Positions 16,442 to 25,224 of a DNA stretch of 64,000 bases are shown in pieces. The position numbers and the translations under genes are program-made. This DNA is from Sporomusa malonica (GTDB lineage Bacteria > Bacillota > Negativicutes > Sporomusales > Sporomusaceae), in contig NZ_FWXI01000025.1 in the NCBI RefSeq assembly GCF_900176355.1, forward strand, positions 1 through 64,000, read 5' to 3'. Within the stretch, counting starts at the first letter, position 1. Every line of letters begins with the position of its first letter. The notes under the pieces were generated by a model. It saw nothing but the letters and a program-made list of their open reading frames with translations, did no database searches and had not been told where the DNA came from.

Positions 16442-18427
16442 ATGTCCTCAAGCAGCAGCATAACCACCAGCACGGTTAATGGAACAACCCGGATTACTGG
16501 TTTGTCTTCCGGCATAGATGTGGATGGCATTGTTGAGCAACTGATGACTGCTGAGAAGGCCAAGAAGTTAAACAAATTACAACAAGCGGAACAAACAGCA
16601 GAATGGACCCAGGAAGCATATCAAAGCGTTACCTCTGATCTTACAGATTTCAGCAATACGTACTTTAGTACAACCTCGTCCAGCAGCATCATGAGAGCTA
16701 GTAATTTTATACAGTACTCTGCCACTAGCAGTGACAGTGCCGTTACAGTGACGAGCGCTAGCTCGGCTAGTGCTGGGAGTCATACTGTATCAGTCACTCA
16801 ACTGGCTACGAAAGCTACGCTTAGCAGTGGCAGCAGTGTTTCCAAGGAGGTTCAGGGGTCGGCGGCGGCTGAGTATACCAGCCTTAGCGGTGAAAGCTTT
16901 GTTATCACCTTAGATGGTACTGATTATACAGTTGACCTTGGCGCTGTAACTGATGATTCTGATCTCGCATCATTGCAAGCGGCGATTGATGAAGCCGTCG
17001 GGTCAGACAAAGTTACTGTCAGTAAAAACGCCAGCGGCTATCTGGAAATCACAGCTGACGTCGACTCGGGTGTACAGGCTATTACCGTCAGCGCCACTAG
17101 TTCAAGCGATAAGGGGTTGACCCACCTCGGTTTCGGTACCGATGCCATACTTTCCAACCGCTTGGACACCTCTGATACACTAGAAACAATTGCCGACCAG
17201 TTAAACTCGTCTACAGCATTGGCGTTTACTGCTGATGGAGAGGTCGAATTGACGATCAATGGTACTACCTTATCTTTTGACAAAGACGATACACTAGATG
17301 AGATGATGGACGAGATCAACGATGCTGATTTAGGGGTCACAATGACCTATGACTCGCTTACTGGCGAGCTGGTGATGACGGCCGACAAGACAGGCGCTGG
17401 TAATTCTTTGGTAGTGGCTGACTCGGGCACAAGTAACTTTGCGGCATTGCTGCTAGGGGAGGCCACTGCTGGCTTAGATGCCAAACTAACGATTGACGGT
17501 CAGGCTTTAACCCGTAGCACTAACTCTGTTACTATTGACGGCGTGACATATACAGCAAATGCTGTAACGGCAACGATTGCCGATGACGGTACTATCACTG
17601 ATGACGAACCTGCCACGGTAACAGTAACGCAAGATACTGATGGCGTTTATGATCTGATCGAAAGTTTCGTGGACGCTTATAATACGTTGATTGATTCCAT
17701 CAATAGCTTGGTGGATGAAAATGCTGATTCAGACTACCCGCCACTTACGGACGCTCAAAAAGAAGAAATGACCGATGATGAGATTGAGGATTGGGAAGCC
17801 AAAGCGAAAGTAGGGTTACTAGAAAGTGACTCGATCTTAGAAAATATTTTAGGTGACTTACGGACAGCACTGATTGATTCAATTTCCGGCTTGACGACCA
17901 GTCTCTCCGATATCGGCATAAGCACCGGTAACTATGACGAGCAAGGTACGCTATCTATTGATGAAGACGCACTGACAGCAGCCATTGCAAGTGATCCGGA
18001 AGCCATTATGAATCTTTTTACACAGACAGCTACCTCCACGGCTACCACCACATCAGTTGCTGGCAAGTCACTTGGGAATAATTCGGTTATGCGCTCTTTG
18101 AACGCAACTGACTTGAGTACTAGGTACAAAGAGGAAGGCATTGCCTACCGTTTTTACGATATCCTTCAGGCAAATATTTCGACCATTCGCGATAGTGCAG
18201 GCAATAAAGGAACTTTATTGGAAAAAGCCGGTACTGAGAATGATGCTACCGAAACGGACAACACGTTGACCACACTCATTGAAAAGTATGAACAGGAAAT
18301 TGAGGATGAGGAAGACCGGCTGGACGAATTCGAAGAGAGACTATATGCCAAATATACGACATTAGAAACTTATATTAGTACCATGAATTCACAGCTTTCA
18401 GCCATTACTTCACTTACCAGTAGTTGA
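16442..18427 (+). CDS. fliD: Flagellar filament cap protein FliD
   Basis: A 661-residue cap protein (hook-associated protein 2). The N-terminal FliD domain is clear (ITGLSSGIDVDGIVEQLMTAEKAK), with hook-IN type repeats in the middle and a C-terminal coiled-coil domain (YEQEIEDEEDRLDEFEERLYAKYTTLE, then MNSQLSAI). It caps the filament tip and helps flagellin fold. The start follows AAAAGGAGGCGG. It lies between flgL and a FlgN-like chaperone gene. Confidence 0.92.
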   Translation: MSSSSSITTSTVNGTTRITGLSSGIDVDGIVEQLMTAEKAKKLNKLQQAEQTAEWTQEAYQSVTSDLTDFSNTYFSTTSSSSIMRASNFIQYSATSSDSAVTVTSASSASAGSHTVSVTQLATKATLSSGSSVSKEVQGSAAAEYTSLSGESFVITLDGTDYTVDLGAVTDDSDLASLQAAIDEAVGSDKVTVSKNASGYLEITADVDSGVQAITVSATSSSDKGLTHLGFGTDAILSNRLDTSDTLETIADQLNSSTALAFTADGEVELTINGTTLSFDKDDTLDEMMDEINDADLGVTMTYDSLTGELVMTADKTGAGNSLVVADSGTSNFAALLLGEATAGLDAKLTIDGQALTRSTNSVTIDGVTYTANAVTATIADDGTITDDEPATVTVTQDTDGVYDLIESFVDAYNTLIDSINSLVDENADSDYPPLTDAQKEEMTDDEIEDWEAKAKVGLLESDSILENILGDLRTALIDSISGLTTSLSDIGISTGNYDEQGTLSIDEDALTAAIASDPEAIMNLFTQTATSTATTTSVAGKSLGNNSVMRSLNATDLSTRYKEEGIAYRFYDILQANISTIRDSAGNKGTLLEKAGTENDATETDNTLTTLIEKYEQEIEDEEDRLDEFEERLYAKYTTLETYISTMNSQLSAITSLTSS

Positions 18428-18461
18428 TCTGGCAATAATACTTTTTCGAGGAGTGGATAGT

Positions 18462-18881
18462 ATGGGGCAATGGGAAGAAGCTTACTGTTGCTTAAACCAA
18501 AAGATACAAATTCTTGAGAAAATTGCTGCCAACACCGAAACCCAGTGCCGTTTTATCCAGAACCGAAAGATGAAAGGTCTAGAGCGCGTGCTGAGAGAAA
18601 GAGCTGAGCTACTCGAAGAACTGGTGGCTATAAATGCAGCGTTAGCAAGCGATCAAAGCTGGCAGCTTCTACCTCAGTTAGTAGCAATGATGCAGGATAC
18701 CACCAATAAGCAAAAGGAAATGATAAATCGCAGCCACCAAGTGTTGCAGCAAGCTATCGACGAAAAGGCTTGTATTGCCGCCGAATTAAAAAATAGCAAG
18801 ATTCAGCGGCAAGTCAAAAGTCAGTATGTAAATCCCTGGGCTAGTATGGCGCGGGGACACCTCATCAATGAAAGAGGCTGA
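18462..18881 (+). CDS. FlgN-like flagellar export chaperone
   Basis: A 139-residue, mostly helical protein with no cysteine-rich or membrane segments. Length, coiled-coil character (QIRE-type heptads around RKMKGLERVLRERAELLEEL) and position among hook-associated genes fit FlgN, the chaperone of FlgK and FlgL; FliT, the FliD chaperone, is an alternative because it follows fliD. The frame also opens at GTG 18453, but that overlaps the CGAGGAG ribosome site, so ATG 18462 is chosen. Confidence 0.6.
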   Translation: MGQWEEAYCCLNQKIQILEKIAANTETQCRFIQNRKMKGLERVLRERAELLEELVAINAALASDQSWQLLPQLVAMMQDTTNKQKEMINRSHQVLQQAIDEKACIAAELKNSKIQRQVKSQYVNPWASMARGHLINERG

Positions 18882-18916
18882 GAAATACTATAAAAATACG
18901 GAAGGTGGTTAATGAT

Positions 18917-19315
18917 TTGAGCATTACAAATGTTAATAGTAATGCTAGTAGAATATCTTCAACAGCGGTAGCGGCAACTAAGCCAGCTAATATCCAGGAC
19001 GTAATAATAACGAATGAATCAAATAGCCGTGTTGTACAAGATGCAGATAATAAACAATATCCGGGAACCACTGCTGATAAAAATCAGTTTAGTAAAAGTG
19101 AGCTGGAAAATGTTACCGAAAAATTAAATAATTTTATGCAATCAATTAATACCGATATCAGATTTGAATTGCATACTGAAACCAATACGCTCATGATACA
19201 GGTTGAGGACAGTAAAACTCACGAAGTACTCAAAGAAGTTCCTGCACATGAACTTTTAGATATGGTGACTAGAATAAGGGAGTGTATAGGCGTTTTTTTG
19301 GACAAAAAGGCATAG
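18917..19315 (+). CDS. flaG: FlaG family protein
   Basis: A 132-residue FlaG. The N-terminal 60 residues are polar and variable; the C-terminal half carries the family pattern (LNNFMQSINTDIRFELHTE, IQVEDSKTHEVLKEVPAHELLDMV). FlaG affects filament length and is usually encoded beside fliD and fliS, as here. GGAAGGTGG lies 8 bases before a TTG at 18917, so I prefer that over the GTG inside the ribosome site at 18905. Confidence 0.85.
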   Translation: MSITNVNSNASRISSTAVAATKPANIQDVIITNESNSRVVQDADNKQYPGTTADKNQFSKSELENVTEKLNNFMQSINTDIRFELHTETNTLMIQVEDSKTHEVLKEVPAHELLDMVTRIRECIGVFLDKKA

Positions 19316-19369
19316 CCTACTGCTGTTGGCAGGATGTTGATTAATCTGAAGGTACGAGGGGGAAGTGTC

Positions 19370-19762
19370 ATGAATGCTGCAAATACTGCCAATGCATATA
19401 AAAGACAACAAATCATGACCGCGTCGCCAGAAGAGTTAACGCTGATGTTGTACAACGGAGCTGTCCGCTTTGTCACAGAGAGCATTCTGGCTATTGAAAA
19501 AAAAGATATAAAAAAGGCACACACTGCGAATATGCAGGCGCAGAATATCGTGCGTGAATTTATGGTGACACTGGACATGAAACAGGAAATTTCTCAGAAA
19601 TGGATATTGATTGATGAATATATACTACATTGCTTAATTCAGGGCAATATAAAAAAGGATAAGCTCAAACTGGAAGAAGCCAAAAGATTGCTGATAGAAT
19701 TTCGCGATACATGGTTTCAAGCTATGAAGCTGGTGCGAATGGATAAAGCTGTAGGGAAATAA
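19370..19762 (+). CDS. fliS: Flagellin export chaperone FliS
   Basis: A 130-residue helical protein with the FliS signature (AYKRQQIMTASPEELTLMLYNGAVRF). FliS binds the C-terminal helix of flagellin in the cytoplasm and prevents early polymerisation. The ATG at 19370 has GAGGGGGAA at good spacing; the longer open frame from 19334 has none. It lies directly before csrA and close to the flagellin gene. Confidence 0.92.
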   Translation: MNAANTANAYKRQQIMTASPEELTLMLYNGAVRFVTESILAIEKKDIKKAHTANMQAQNIVREFMVTLDMKQEISQKWILIDEYILHCLIQGNIKKDKLKLEEAKRLLIEFRDTWFQAMKLVRMDKAVGK

Positions 19763-19784
19763 TTATTTGCGAGGTGGAAGCATT

Positions 19785-19985
19785 ATGCTGGTATTAGGAC
19801 GAAAACCTGGCGAATACGTTATGATCGGAAAAGACATAATGGTTAAGGTCGTCAAAAGTGATGACGGCCACTTAAGACTGGCAATTGATGCGCCAAAATC
19901 TATAAATATTATCCGTGGAGAAATATACGACGGTCAATTAATTAATTTGCAAGAAAAATTAAATAGCGGTTATGCTGAAACCTAA
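19785..19985 (+). CDS. csrA: Translational regulator CsrA
   Basis: A 66-residue CsrA with the standard MLVLGRKPGEYVMIG start and the conserved RGEIYDGQ region. CsrA binds GGA motifs in mRNA leaders; in Bacillus it represses flagellin translation and is held off by FliW. No fliW gene is present between flgL and the flagellin gene, where it often lies in Firmicutes. The flagellin leader downstream has GGA-containing sites (AAAGGAGG near 20112 and CAAGGAGGAA at the ribosome site), so hag is the obvious target. ATG 19785 follows GAGGTGG. Confidence 0.93.
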   Translation: MLVLGRKPGEYVMIGKDIMVKVVKSDDGHLRLAIDAPKSINIIRGEIYDGQLINLQEKLNSGYAET

Positions 19986-20025
19986 AAAAGGGGCTGTGCT
20001 GGAAAAAATCAGCACAGCCCCTTTT
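19986..20025 (+). terminator. Terminator after csrA
   Basis: A 15-bp perfect stem (19986-20000 with 20011-20025) ends in TTTT right after the csrA stop, separating the cluster from the flagellin transcript. Confidence 0.8.
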
Positions 20026-20109
20026 AAAAAAAAGATAATAATAAGTCGTTTTGTGAATTACTAAACATTTTTCCAATATTCATCCTCGAAAATTATTGTA
20101 AGTAAACAG

Positions 20110-20224
20110 GAAAGGAGGCCTCTCACCATTGACTCCTCGTCAGGAGTCGCTCATTCGCGCAAAAATCTAATGCAAAAATGGTGCACGGAAGCTAAATTTT
20201 TTTCAAAATCAAGGAGGAATAATT
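20110..20224 (+). promoter_or_regulatory. Flagellin 5' leader with CsrA-type GGA sites and a hairpin
   Basis: The leader has AAAGGAGG near 20111-20118, a hairpin GACTCCT-CGTC-AGGAGTC (20130-20147) that presents an AGGAG in its 3' arm, and the ribosome site CAAGGAGGAA (20209-20218). Paired GGA sites before hag are the hallmark of CsrA control. I could not find a well-spaced sigma-28 promoter. Confidence 0.45.
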
Positions 20225-22018
20225 ATGTCAATGGTAATCAGTACAAATATGTCTGCTTTAAACACCACAAATATTTTAAACAAAAACTCGGCTCTCATGA
20301 ATTCATCATTGGAAAAACTGTCATCCGGTTATTCCATCAACAGTGCCGCTGATGATGCTGCAGGACTGGCCATCTCCGAAAAAATGCGCGCCCAGATTGA
20401 AGGTCTTAATCAGGCCAGTGACAACTCCCAGGACGCAATATCCCTGACTCAGACGGCAGATGGAGCACTTGACGAAACCAACGAGATCCTAAAACGTATG
20501 CGCGAACTGGCTGTAAAGGCTTCTTCTGATACCTTAACCGATGATGACCGACAAGCCATCCAGGATGAGGTTGACACACTCCGTCAGGAAATCGACCGTA
20601 TCTCTGATGATACCGAATATAACACCATAAAGCTGCTCAATGGCAACAGCGGTTCTGCGACCTCCGTATCTGGTGTAAATTCATCTGCCATTGTTGCTAC
20701 CTCAACTGCTGCCGGCAATAATACAACAACAGGTGACTATACGGTAAATTATACCTCGGTTGCAACGCAGGCAACTACCGGTCTTGCAACATCCACTACT
20801 GGGATTGCATCTATAACTGACGACGCCTCGGCTTTTGCCGGCGATGTTACCATTAACGGCACAACAATAACCATCGAGTCTGGTGATACTATTGAGGGTG
20901 TTCTTGAAAAGATTAATGACGAAACTGCTACTACTGGCGTAACTGCCACCTTGAATACAGATACTGCTGGTCAATACTACATTGAATTAAAAGACGAAAC
21001 CTATGGTAGTGCTTCTTCAGTTACTGTAGCTGCTGCAAATGCCACATTAACTGGCCTGTTTAATACAACAACAGACACTACTACCACAAGTGTTACTGTT
21101 ACCGGTACAGACGCAACTGGTACCATTAACGGGGCAACTGCTACCGCTGAAGGGAATACCTTAACGGCTTTCGATCTCACTGTTACTGGTGATGATGCAA
21201 CCTTGGAAAAGCTTGCTACTGCTAAAGCCGATATGGCTGCGTACGCTACTGGTACTGATACTTTAACAGCTGCAGCCACTGCGACTCAGACTGCTTTAGA
21301 TACTGCAGTAACTGCTTTATCTGGTAGTACCGACACTGATGTCACTGCTGCATTAACTACTCTACAAGCCACTACCGCTTATACTGATGAGTATGATGCT
21401 GCGGTAAATGAATTAGCCATTGCTGTTGCTGAAAGTACTGACGCTGCTGATGCTGGTAATTATGCTACTTACATTGCTGCTAAGACTCTTGATAATGCAG
21501 CCGATGTAGCAGCAGCTTCTGATGCTGCTCCCGGTACTACTACAGTCGCTCAATATTTAGCTGCTACTGCTACTGCTACTGCTGAGGTTACTGTAGACAA
21601 CAGCAGTGCCCTGACTTTCCAGGTTGGTGCCAACTCCGATCAGACCATGACGATTTCCATCAACGATATGGACGCCAACGCTCTGGGTGTAGCTGGCAGT
21701 ACTTCCGACACCGGTATTGATCTAAGCTCTGCCGAAAATGCTACCGATGCAATCACAACCATCGATAAGGCCATCAGTAAGATTGCTTCTGAACGGTCCA
21801 ATCTTGGTGCCATCCAGAACAGTCTGGAAAGCAATATCAATAATCTGGACACCGAAAGTGAAAACCTGACTTCGGCCGAATCTAATATCCGCGATACCGA
21901 TATGGCTGCCGAAATGGCGGAATATACCAAACTAAGCGTTATCACCCAGGCAGCCACTGCAATGCTGGCTAAAGCCAACTCCCAGCCGCAACAAGTATTG
22001 ACTCTACTGCAAGGTTAA
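20225..22018 (+). CDS. hag: Flagellin
   Basis: A 597-residue flagellin. The N-terminal (NTSALNTTNILNKNSALM-like helix, SGYSINSAADDAAGLAISEKMR) and C-terminal (NIRDTDMAAEMAEYTKL, QANSQPQQVL-like end) domains form the filament core. The exposed centre (about 145-455) contains a flagellin hook-IN unit (VTINGTTITIESGDTIEGVLEKIN) and an Ala/Thr-rich helical stretch (about 330-455). That stretch resembles the FlgL insert in composition and in its use of ACT/GCT codons, while the flanks favour ACC/GCC. Strong AAGGAGG site. It is probably monocistronic, with CsrA control of translation. Confidence 0.95.
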   Translation: MSMVISTNMSALNTTNILNKNSALMNSSLEKLSSGYSINSAADDAAGLAISEKMRAQIEGLNQASDNSQDAISLTQTADGALDETNEILKRMRELAVKASSDTLTDDDRQAIQDEVDTLRQEIDRISDDTEYNTIKLLNGNSGSATSVSGVNSSAIVATSTAAGNNTTTGDYTVNYTSVATQATTGLATSTTGIASITDDASAFAGDVTINGTTITIESGDTIEGVLEKINDETATTGVTATLNTDTAGQYYIELKDETYGSASSVTVAAANATLTGLFNTTTDTTTTSVTVTGTDATGTINGATATAEGNTLTAFDLTVTGDDATLEKLATAKADMAAYATGTDTLTAAATATQTALDTAVTALSGSTDTDVTAALTTLQATTAYTDEYDAAVNELAIAVAESTDAADAGNYATYIAAKTLDNAADVAAASDAAPGTTTVAQYLAATATATAEVTVDNSSALTFQVGANSDQTMTISINDMDANALGVAGSTSDTGIDLSSAENATDAITTIDKAISKIASERSNLGAIQNSLESNINNLDTESENLTSAESNIRDTDMAAEMAEYTKLSVITQAATAMLAKANSQPQQVLTLLQG

Positions 22019-22051
22019 TAAATTTATAGGGTAGTTCCCAAAAATTAAATT

Positions 22052-22103
22052 AAGCCCCTGATACTGGACACTTAGAAACAAGTCCATTATCAGGGGCTTT
22101 TTG
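22052..22103 (+). terminator. Flagellin terminator
   Basis: A 12-bp stem (22052-22063 with 22088-22099), with further pairing of CTGGAC and GTCCA inside, is followed by TTTTT. Confidence 0.85.
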
Positions 22104-22118
22104 CAGCAATCTTCTATA

Positions 22119-22166
22119 TAAAAAGACTACCTAGCTCAGCCTAACTAGGTTAGGTGTCGGTAGTCT
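22119..22166 (-). terminator. Terminator of the minus-strand regulator gene
   Basis: AGACTACC (22124-22131) pairs with GGTAGTCT (22159-22166), with an inner CCTAACTAGGTTAGG palindrome. Read on the minus strand it ends in TTTT. Confidence 0.7.
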
Positions 22167-22173
22167 TGTTCCA

Positions 22174-22857
22174 CTAATTAGCTAATGTTGCGTTATTTTC
22201 TTTATGCAAGTAATAGCCTACGCCCCAGACGGTTTTTAGATTCGAGAGCTTAAGCTTTTTACGTAAGTAATGAATGTAGAGGTTGACGGTGGTAAATTCA
22301 GCATCTGAGAAGTAGCCCCATACTTTTTGGATGATTTGCTCCTTAGTGACGACTTGCCCATAATTACGTACTAGCAGTTCTAATAACTGTGATTCTTTGA
22401 GTGTTAACTGAACGACCTCGTTATCCTTAATGACCTGGTTGCGCAGCGGATTAAAAATAAGACCGTTAACTGTCAATAGGTTGTCTGTTAGCTCCTTGCT
22501 CCGGCGGCGGGTTAGGGCTTGTAGTCTTGCCAATAATTCGACAGAAAAAAATGGTTTAACCAAATAATCATCTGCTCCGGCATTCAGACCCTCGGCCCGG
22601 TCTTCAGGGGAATCCTTTGCTGTTAAAAAAAGAACTGGGGTATCATGTCCCATACTGCGAAATTCTTTTACCAGAGATAGTCCATCTTTATTAGGCAGCA
22701 TGCGATCCAAAACAATTAGGTCATAGACTCCCGTACAGGCCATATCAATTCCTGCTTCCCCATCCAGGGCAGCATCTACGACAAAGCCGTTCTTTCTTAA
22801 TAAATGAGATAATGAATCAACTAATTTATTCTCGTCTTCTACAAGCAGCAGTTTCAT
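22174..22857 (-). CDS. OmpR-family response regulator
   Basis: A 227-residue regulator with a receiver domain (Asp51 in LIVLDRMLP, Lys in YLVKPF) and a winged-helix DNA-binding domain (VNLYIHYLRKKL). It is the closest paralogue of the orphan regulator at 7064-7750. It lies downstream of the histidine kinase at 22990-24279 with a 132-base gap that contains a dyad and a conserved leader motif, so it may be transcribed separately. Together with the regulator at 24269-24946 this gives two regulators around a single kinase. Confidence 0.92.
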   Translation of the reverse strand: MKLLLVEDENKLVDSLSHLLRKNGFVVDAALDGEAGIDMACTGVYDLIVLDRMLPNKDGLSLVKEFRSMGHDTPVLFLTAKDSPEDRAEGLNAGADDYLVKPFFSVELLARLQALTRRRSKELTDNLLTVNGLIFNPLRNQVIKDNEVVQLTLKESQLLELLVRNYGQVVTKEQIIQKVWGYFSDAEFTTVNLYIHYLRKKLKLSNLKTVWGVGYYLHKENNATLAN

Positions 22858-22877
22858 GCTACGACATCCTTTAGAGT

Positions 22878-22891
22878 CACAGCCTTGTGAA
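22878..22891 (-). promoter_or_regulatory. Conserved leader hairpin TTCACAAGGCTGTG
   Basis: On the minus strand this motif lies 20 bases before the ATG at 22857 and matches the motifs before the regulators at 7064 and 24946. Confidence 0.5.
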
Positions 22892-22934
22892 GTTTTTCCT
22901 TCCGTGGAATGTTATTGTTTATATTATCGCAGAT

Positions 22935-22966
22935 AAATGTTAGAACTTTATTTAGTTCCAACATTT
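22935..22966. promoter_or_regulatory. 13-bp inverted repeat between kinase and regulator genes
   Basis: AAATGTTAGAACT (22935-22947) is complementary to 22954-22966 apart from one G-U type mismatch. There is no T-tract on either strand, so an operator or mRNA processing site is more likely than a terminator. Confidence 0.4.
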
Positions 22967-22989
22967 ATTCTCAATAAGTTGAATAAAAA

Positions 22990-24279
22990 TTAAGCATCAG
23001 GTTTGCGTGGGAGCTGAACAACAAAGGTTGTTCCTACCCCGGGAGTGCTGGTAACAGCAATTGTTCCGTCATGGCTTTCAATAATCCATTTGGCGATGGC
23101 TAGTCCCAGTCCAGAACCTCCTTTGCGCCGGGATGTATCCACCTGATAAAAGCGGTCAAAGATTCTGGTCAGGTGCTCTGGTTCAATTCCCTCACCAGAG
23201 TCAGTAACCGATAATTGTGTGTTAGCGTTAGATTGCGATAATGAGACCGAGATGGTACCAACTGAAGTATGTCTAATGGCATTATCCAGTAAGATTGTGA
23301 CTACTTGTTTAATTCGCAGCTCATCGCCGTAATCATTGCCAGCAACAGCAGCAGCTACTTCAAGAGACAAGCCTTTGGCTGCCGCAACCGCCTCAAATGG
23401 CGCCACTGCCCGCGTAAGTAAGGTAGTAAAGGAATAGGGCTGTTTATGGAGCGGCTGTTGCTGTGAATCGGCCCGTGCCAGAAAGAGCAGAGAATCAACA
23501 AGGTTGATCATGCATTTGGATTCTTCCTGGATGTTGTCTAGCCATTTGCTTTGGCTGGAAACCGTATCATCTGGGCTTCCCCTAAGGATATCCAGGTTAA
23601 TTTGAATAACAGATAGGGGCGTACGCAGTTCGTGGGACGCATCGGAGAGAAAATCGCTTTGCTGCTGCCAAGCCTTTTTGATTGGCTTCATGGCGCGATT
23701 GGCCATAAAGAAACTGGCAGCAAACGAGAGCAATGAACAAATAAGGCCAACAGCCAGTAAAGCTGTCAGCACAACCCGCAGTATATTTGTATCGTGAGTT
23801 AAATCATGATACAAGACAAGCATACCTGGTTGCGTAGTTAATGGTGCTCTTACATAAGAATATTTTGTTTGTTCGAATACAATTGTTCCCTGGCTGGCGG
23901 CACCCTGCAGTGCTTGTGCCGTTAGTGCTGCCAAGCCCTCCGAATTAAGCGGCAGGACAGATGATTGAGAAATAATGGCGCCAGCAGGCGAGGTTTTTAC
24001 AAAAAAGAAATTAGGCCCAGGTGGCGGTCCCGGTGGAGGCGGGAGCGGGAGACCAAGCGGCGGTCCAGAGGGTGGCATCGGTCGTGGCTCATTACGCGAG
24101 GGGAGATCGTTGATTCGACCTGTTTGTATATCTGATACTATTTTCTGAGCTAGGTTATCTGTAAATTTACTGATTTTAGTTTGGGCAAACCAGTACGCAC
24201 CTGCAATAAGCAGAAGAAAGAGGATCAAGATAATCGATACGTTGATTAAGGTGAGCTTGTAACGCAGTCTATGAAACAT
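22990..24279 (-). CDS. Sensor histidine kinase with proline-rich sensor region
   Basis: A 429-residue kinase. One membrane segment (about 13-33), an extracytoplasmic region of about 130 residues, a second membrane segment (about 170-195), His in SDASHELRTPLSV, and a complete ATPase domain (DNAIRH, DSGEGI, GGSGLGLAI). The sensor part contains a striking Pro/Gly run (about 60-90, repeated PPPGPP and PLGLPLP), which is unusual and probably extended. It overlaps the upstream regulator gene (24269-24946) by 11 bases. The divergent MacAB-TolC operon at 25225 is the likely target. Confidence 0.92.
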   Translation of the reverse strand: MFHRLRYKLTLINVSIILILFLLLIAGAYWFAQTKISKFTDNLAQKIVSDIQTGRINDLPSRNEPRPMPPSGPPLGLPLPPPPGPPPGPNFFFVKTSPAGAIISQSSVLPLNSEGLAALTAQALQGAASQGTIVFEQTKYSYVRAPLTTQPGMLVLYHDLTHDTNILRVVLTALLAVGLICSLLSFAASFFMANRAMKPIKKAWQQQSDFLSDASHELRTPLSVIQINLDILRGSPDDTVSSQSKWLDNIQEESKCMINLVDSLLFLARADSQQQPLHKQPYSFTTLLTRAVAPFEAVAAAKGLSLEVAAAVAGNDYGDELRIKQVVTILLDNAIRHTSVGTISVSLSQSNANTQLSVTDSGEGIEPEHLTRIFDRFYQVDTSRRKGGSGLGLAIAKWIIESHDGTIAVTSTPGVGTTFVVQLPRKPDA

Positions 24280-24946
24280 GATTGTCTCCCTGCAAGGAGT
24301 AACCTACACCGCGTATTGTTCTAATTTCGCGGATATTCAACTTTTTGCGGAGGTAATGAATATATAGATCTACATTGGCCATTGCAGTCTTGGAGTGGCT
24401 TCCCCAGATTTTATCTGAGATTTGTTTTTTTGTAACAACTTGGCTGCAATTGCGCATTAAAAGTTCTAAGAGTGAGGCTTCTTTTGCTGTCAGATGAAAT
24501 GTTTCTATACCTTTTACTACTTGACTACGCAGGGGGTCTAAGATTAACCCCGCCGCTTTAATTGCAATCTCTGGAGCCTTCCCTTTTCTGGCTCTACGGA
24601 CCAGGGTTTGTAATCTTGCAATTAATTCATCGGTGAAAAAAGGCTTTGTTAAGTAATCGTCGGCACCGGCATTTAACCCTTCTACCCGGTCGGCGGGAGA
24701 GTCTTTCGCTGTTAAAACAAGGATTGGGGTATCATGCCCCAGGCTGCGAAATAATCTCAGGAAAGAAATACCATCTTGCTGGGGCAGCATGCGATCCAAG
24801 ACAATAATGTCATAGAGTCCGGTACATGCCAGGTTCATGCCTGTTTGCCCATCGAGAGCAGCATCTACCACGAAGCCGTTCATTTTCAGCAAATGTGATA
24901 AGGATTCGACTAATTTACCCTCATCTTCTACTAGCAGTAAATTCAT
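24269..24946 (-). CDS. OmpR-family response regulator
   Basis: A 225-residue regulator with Asp51 in IIVLDRMLP, Lys in YLTKPF and a winged-helix output domain (VDLYIHYLRKKLNI). It overlaps the kinase gene by 11 bases and is its most likely partner. GAAGG abuts the ATG at 24955, leaving no room for initiation, while the ATG at 24946 has 9-base spacing; I use the latter. It is divergent from the second efflux operon, whose promoter region carries TCTAAA repeats. Confidence 0.92.
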   Translation of the reverse strand: MNLLLVEDEGKLVESLSHLLKMNGFVVDAALDGQTGMNLACTGLYDIIVLDRMLPQQDGISFLRLFRSLGHDTPILVLTAKDSPADRVEGLNAGADDYLTKPFFTDELIARLQTLVRRARKGKAPEIAIKAAGLILDPLRSQVVKGIETFHLTAKEASLLELLMRNCSQVVTKKQISDKIWGSHSKTAMANVDLYIHYLRKKLNIREIRTIRGVGYSLQGDNHVS

Positions 24947-24965
24947 TGATAACATCCTTCAATGC

Positions 24966-24979
24966 CACAGCCTTGTGAA
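24966..24979 (-). promoter_or_regulatory. Conserved leader hairpin TTCACAAGGCTGTG
   Basis: Identical on the minus strand to the motif before the regulator at 22857 and one base different from that at 7030. Similarity extends upstream through a GGAAGGA block. Confidence 0.5.
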
Positions 24980-25060
24980 ATTTATCCTTCCATGGACAGC
25001 TTTACCAGTATATATTTTAGCAGATTAACCTTGGAAAATTCTTTGGTTTACCAATAAACT

Positions 25061-25157
25061 TCTAAAGATTAAGGAGATTTCTAAAAGAAATCTAAAACTA
25101 ATCAATCACAATGGTATTACAGACGCAAAGTAGGTAACCAATCTAAAGAGATTCAAA
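25061..25157. promoter_or_regulatory. TCTAAA direct repeats, likely OmpR-family binding sites
   Basis: TCTAAA occurs at 25061, 25080, 25091 and 25142, with a weaker TCAAAA at 25153; 25080/25091 and 25142/25153 have an 11-bp period. They lie between the divergent regulator at 24946 and the efflux operon at 25225. Confidence 0.5.
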
Positions 25158-25224
25158 AAAACATTGATTAGAATTCTGATATCATTTAAAATTAGAAAAC
25201 TGACTTTAGGGAGGCAACAACACT

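Noticed and set aside
20062..20092. Possible sigma-28 promoter before flagellin (TAAA and CTCGAAAA)
   Set aside because: Spacing is 19 bases instead of 15 and the -10 matches at only 5 of 8 positions.
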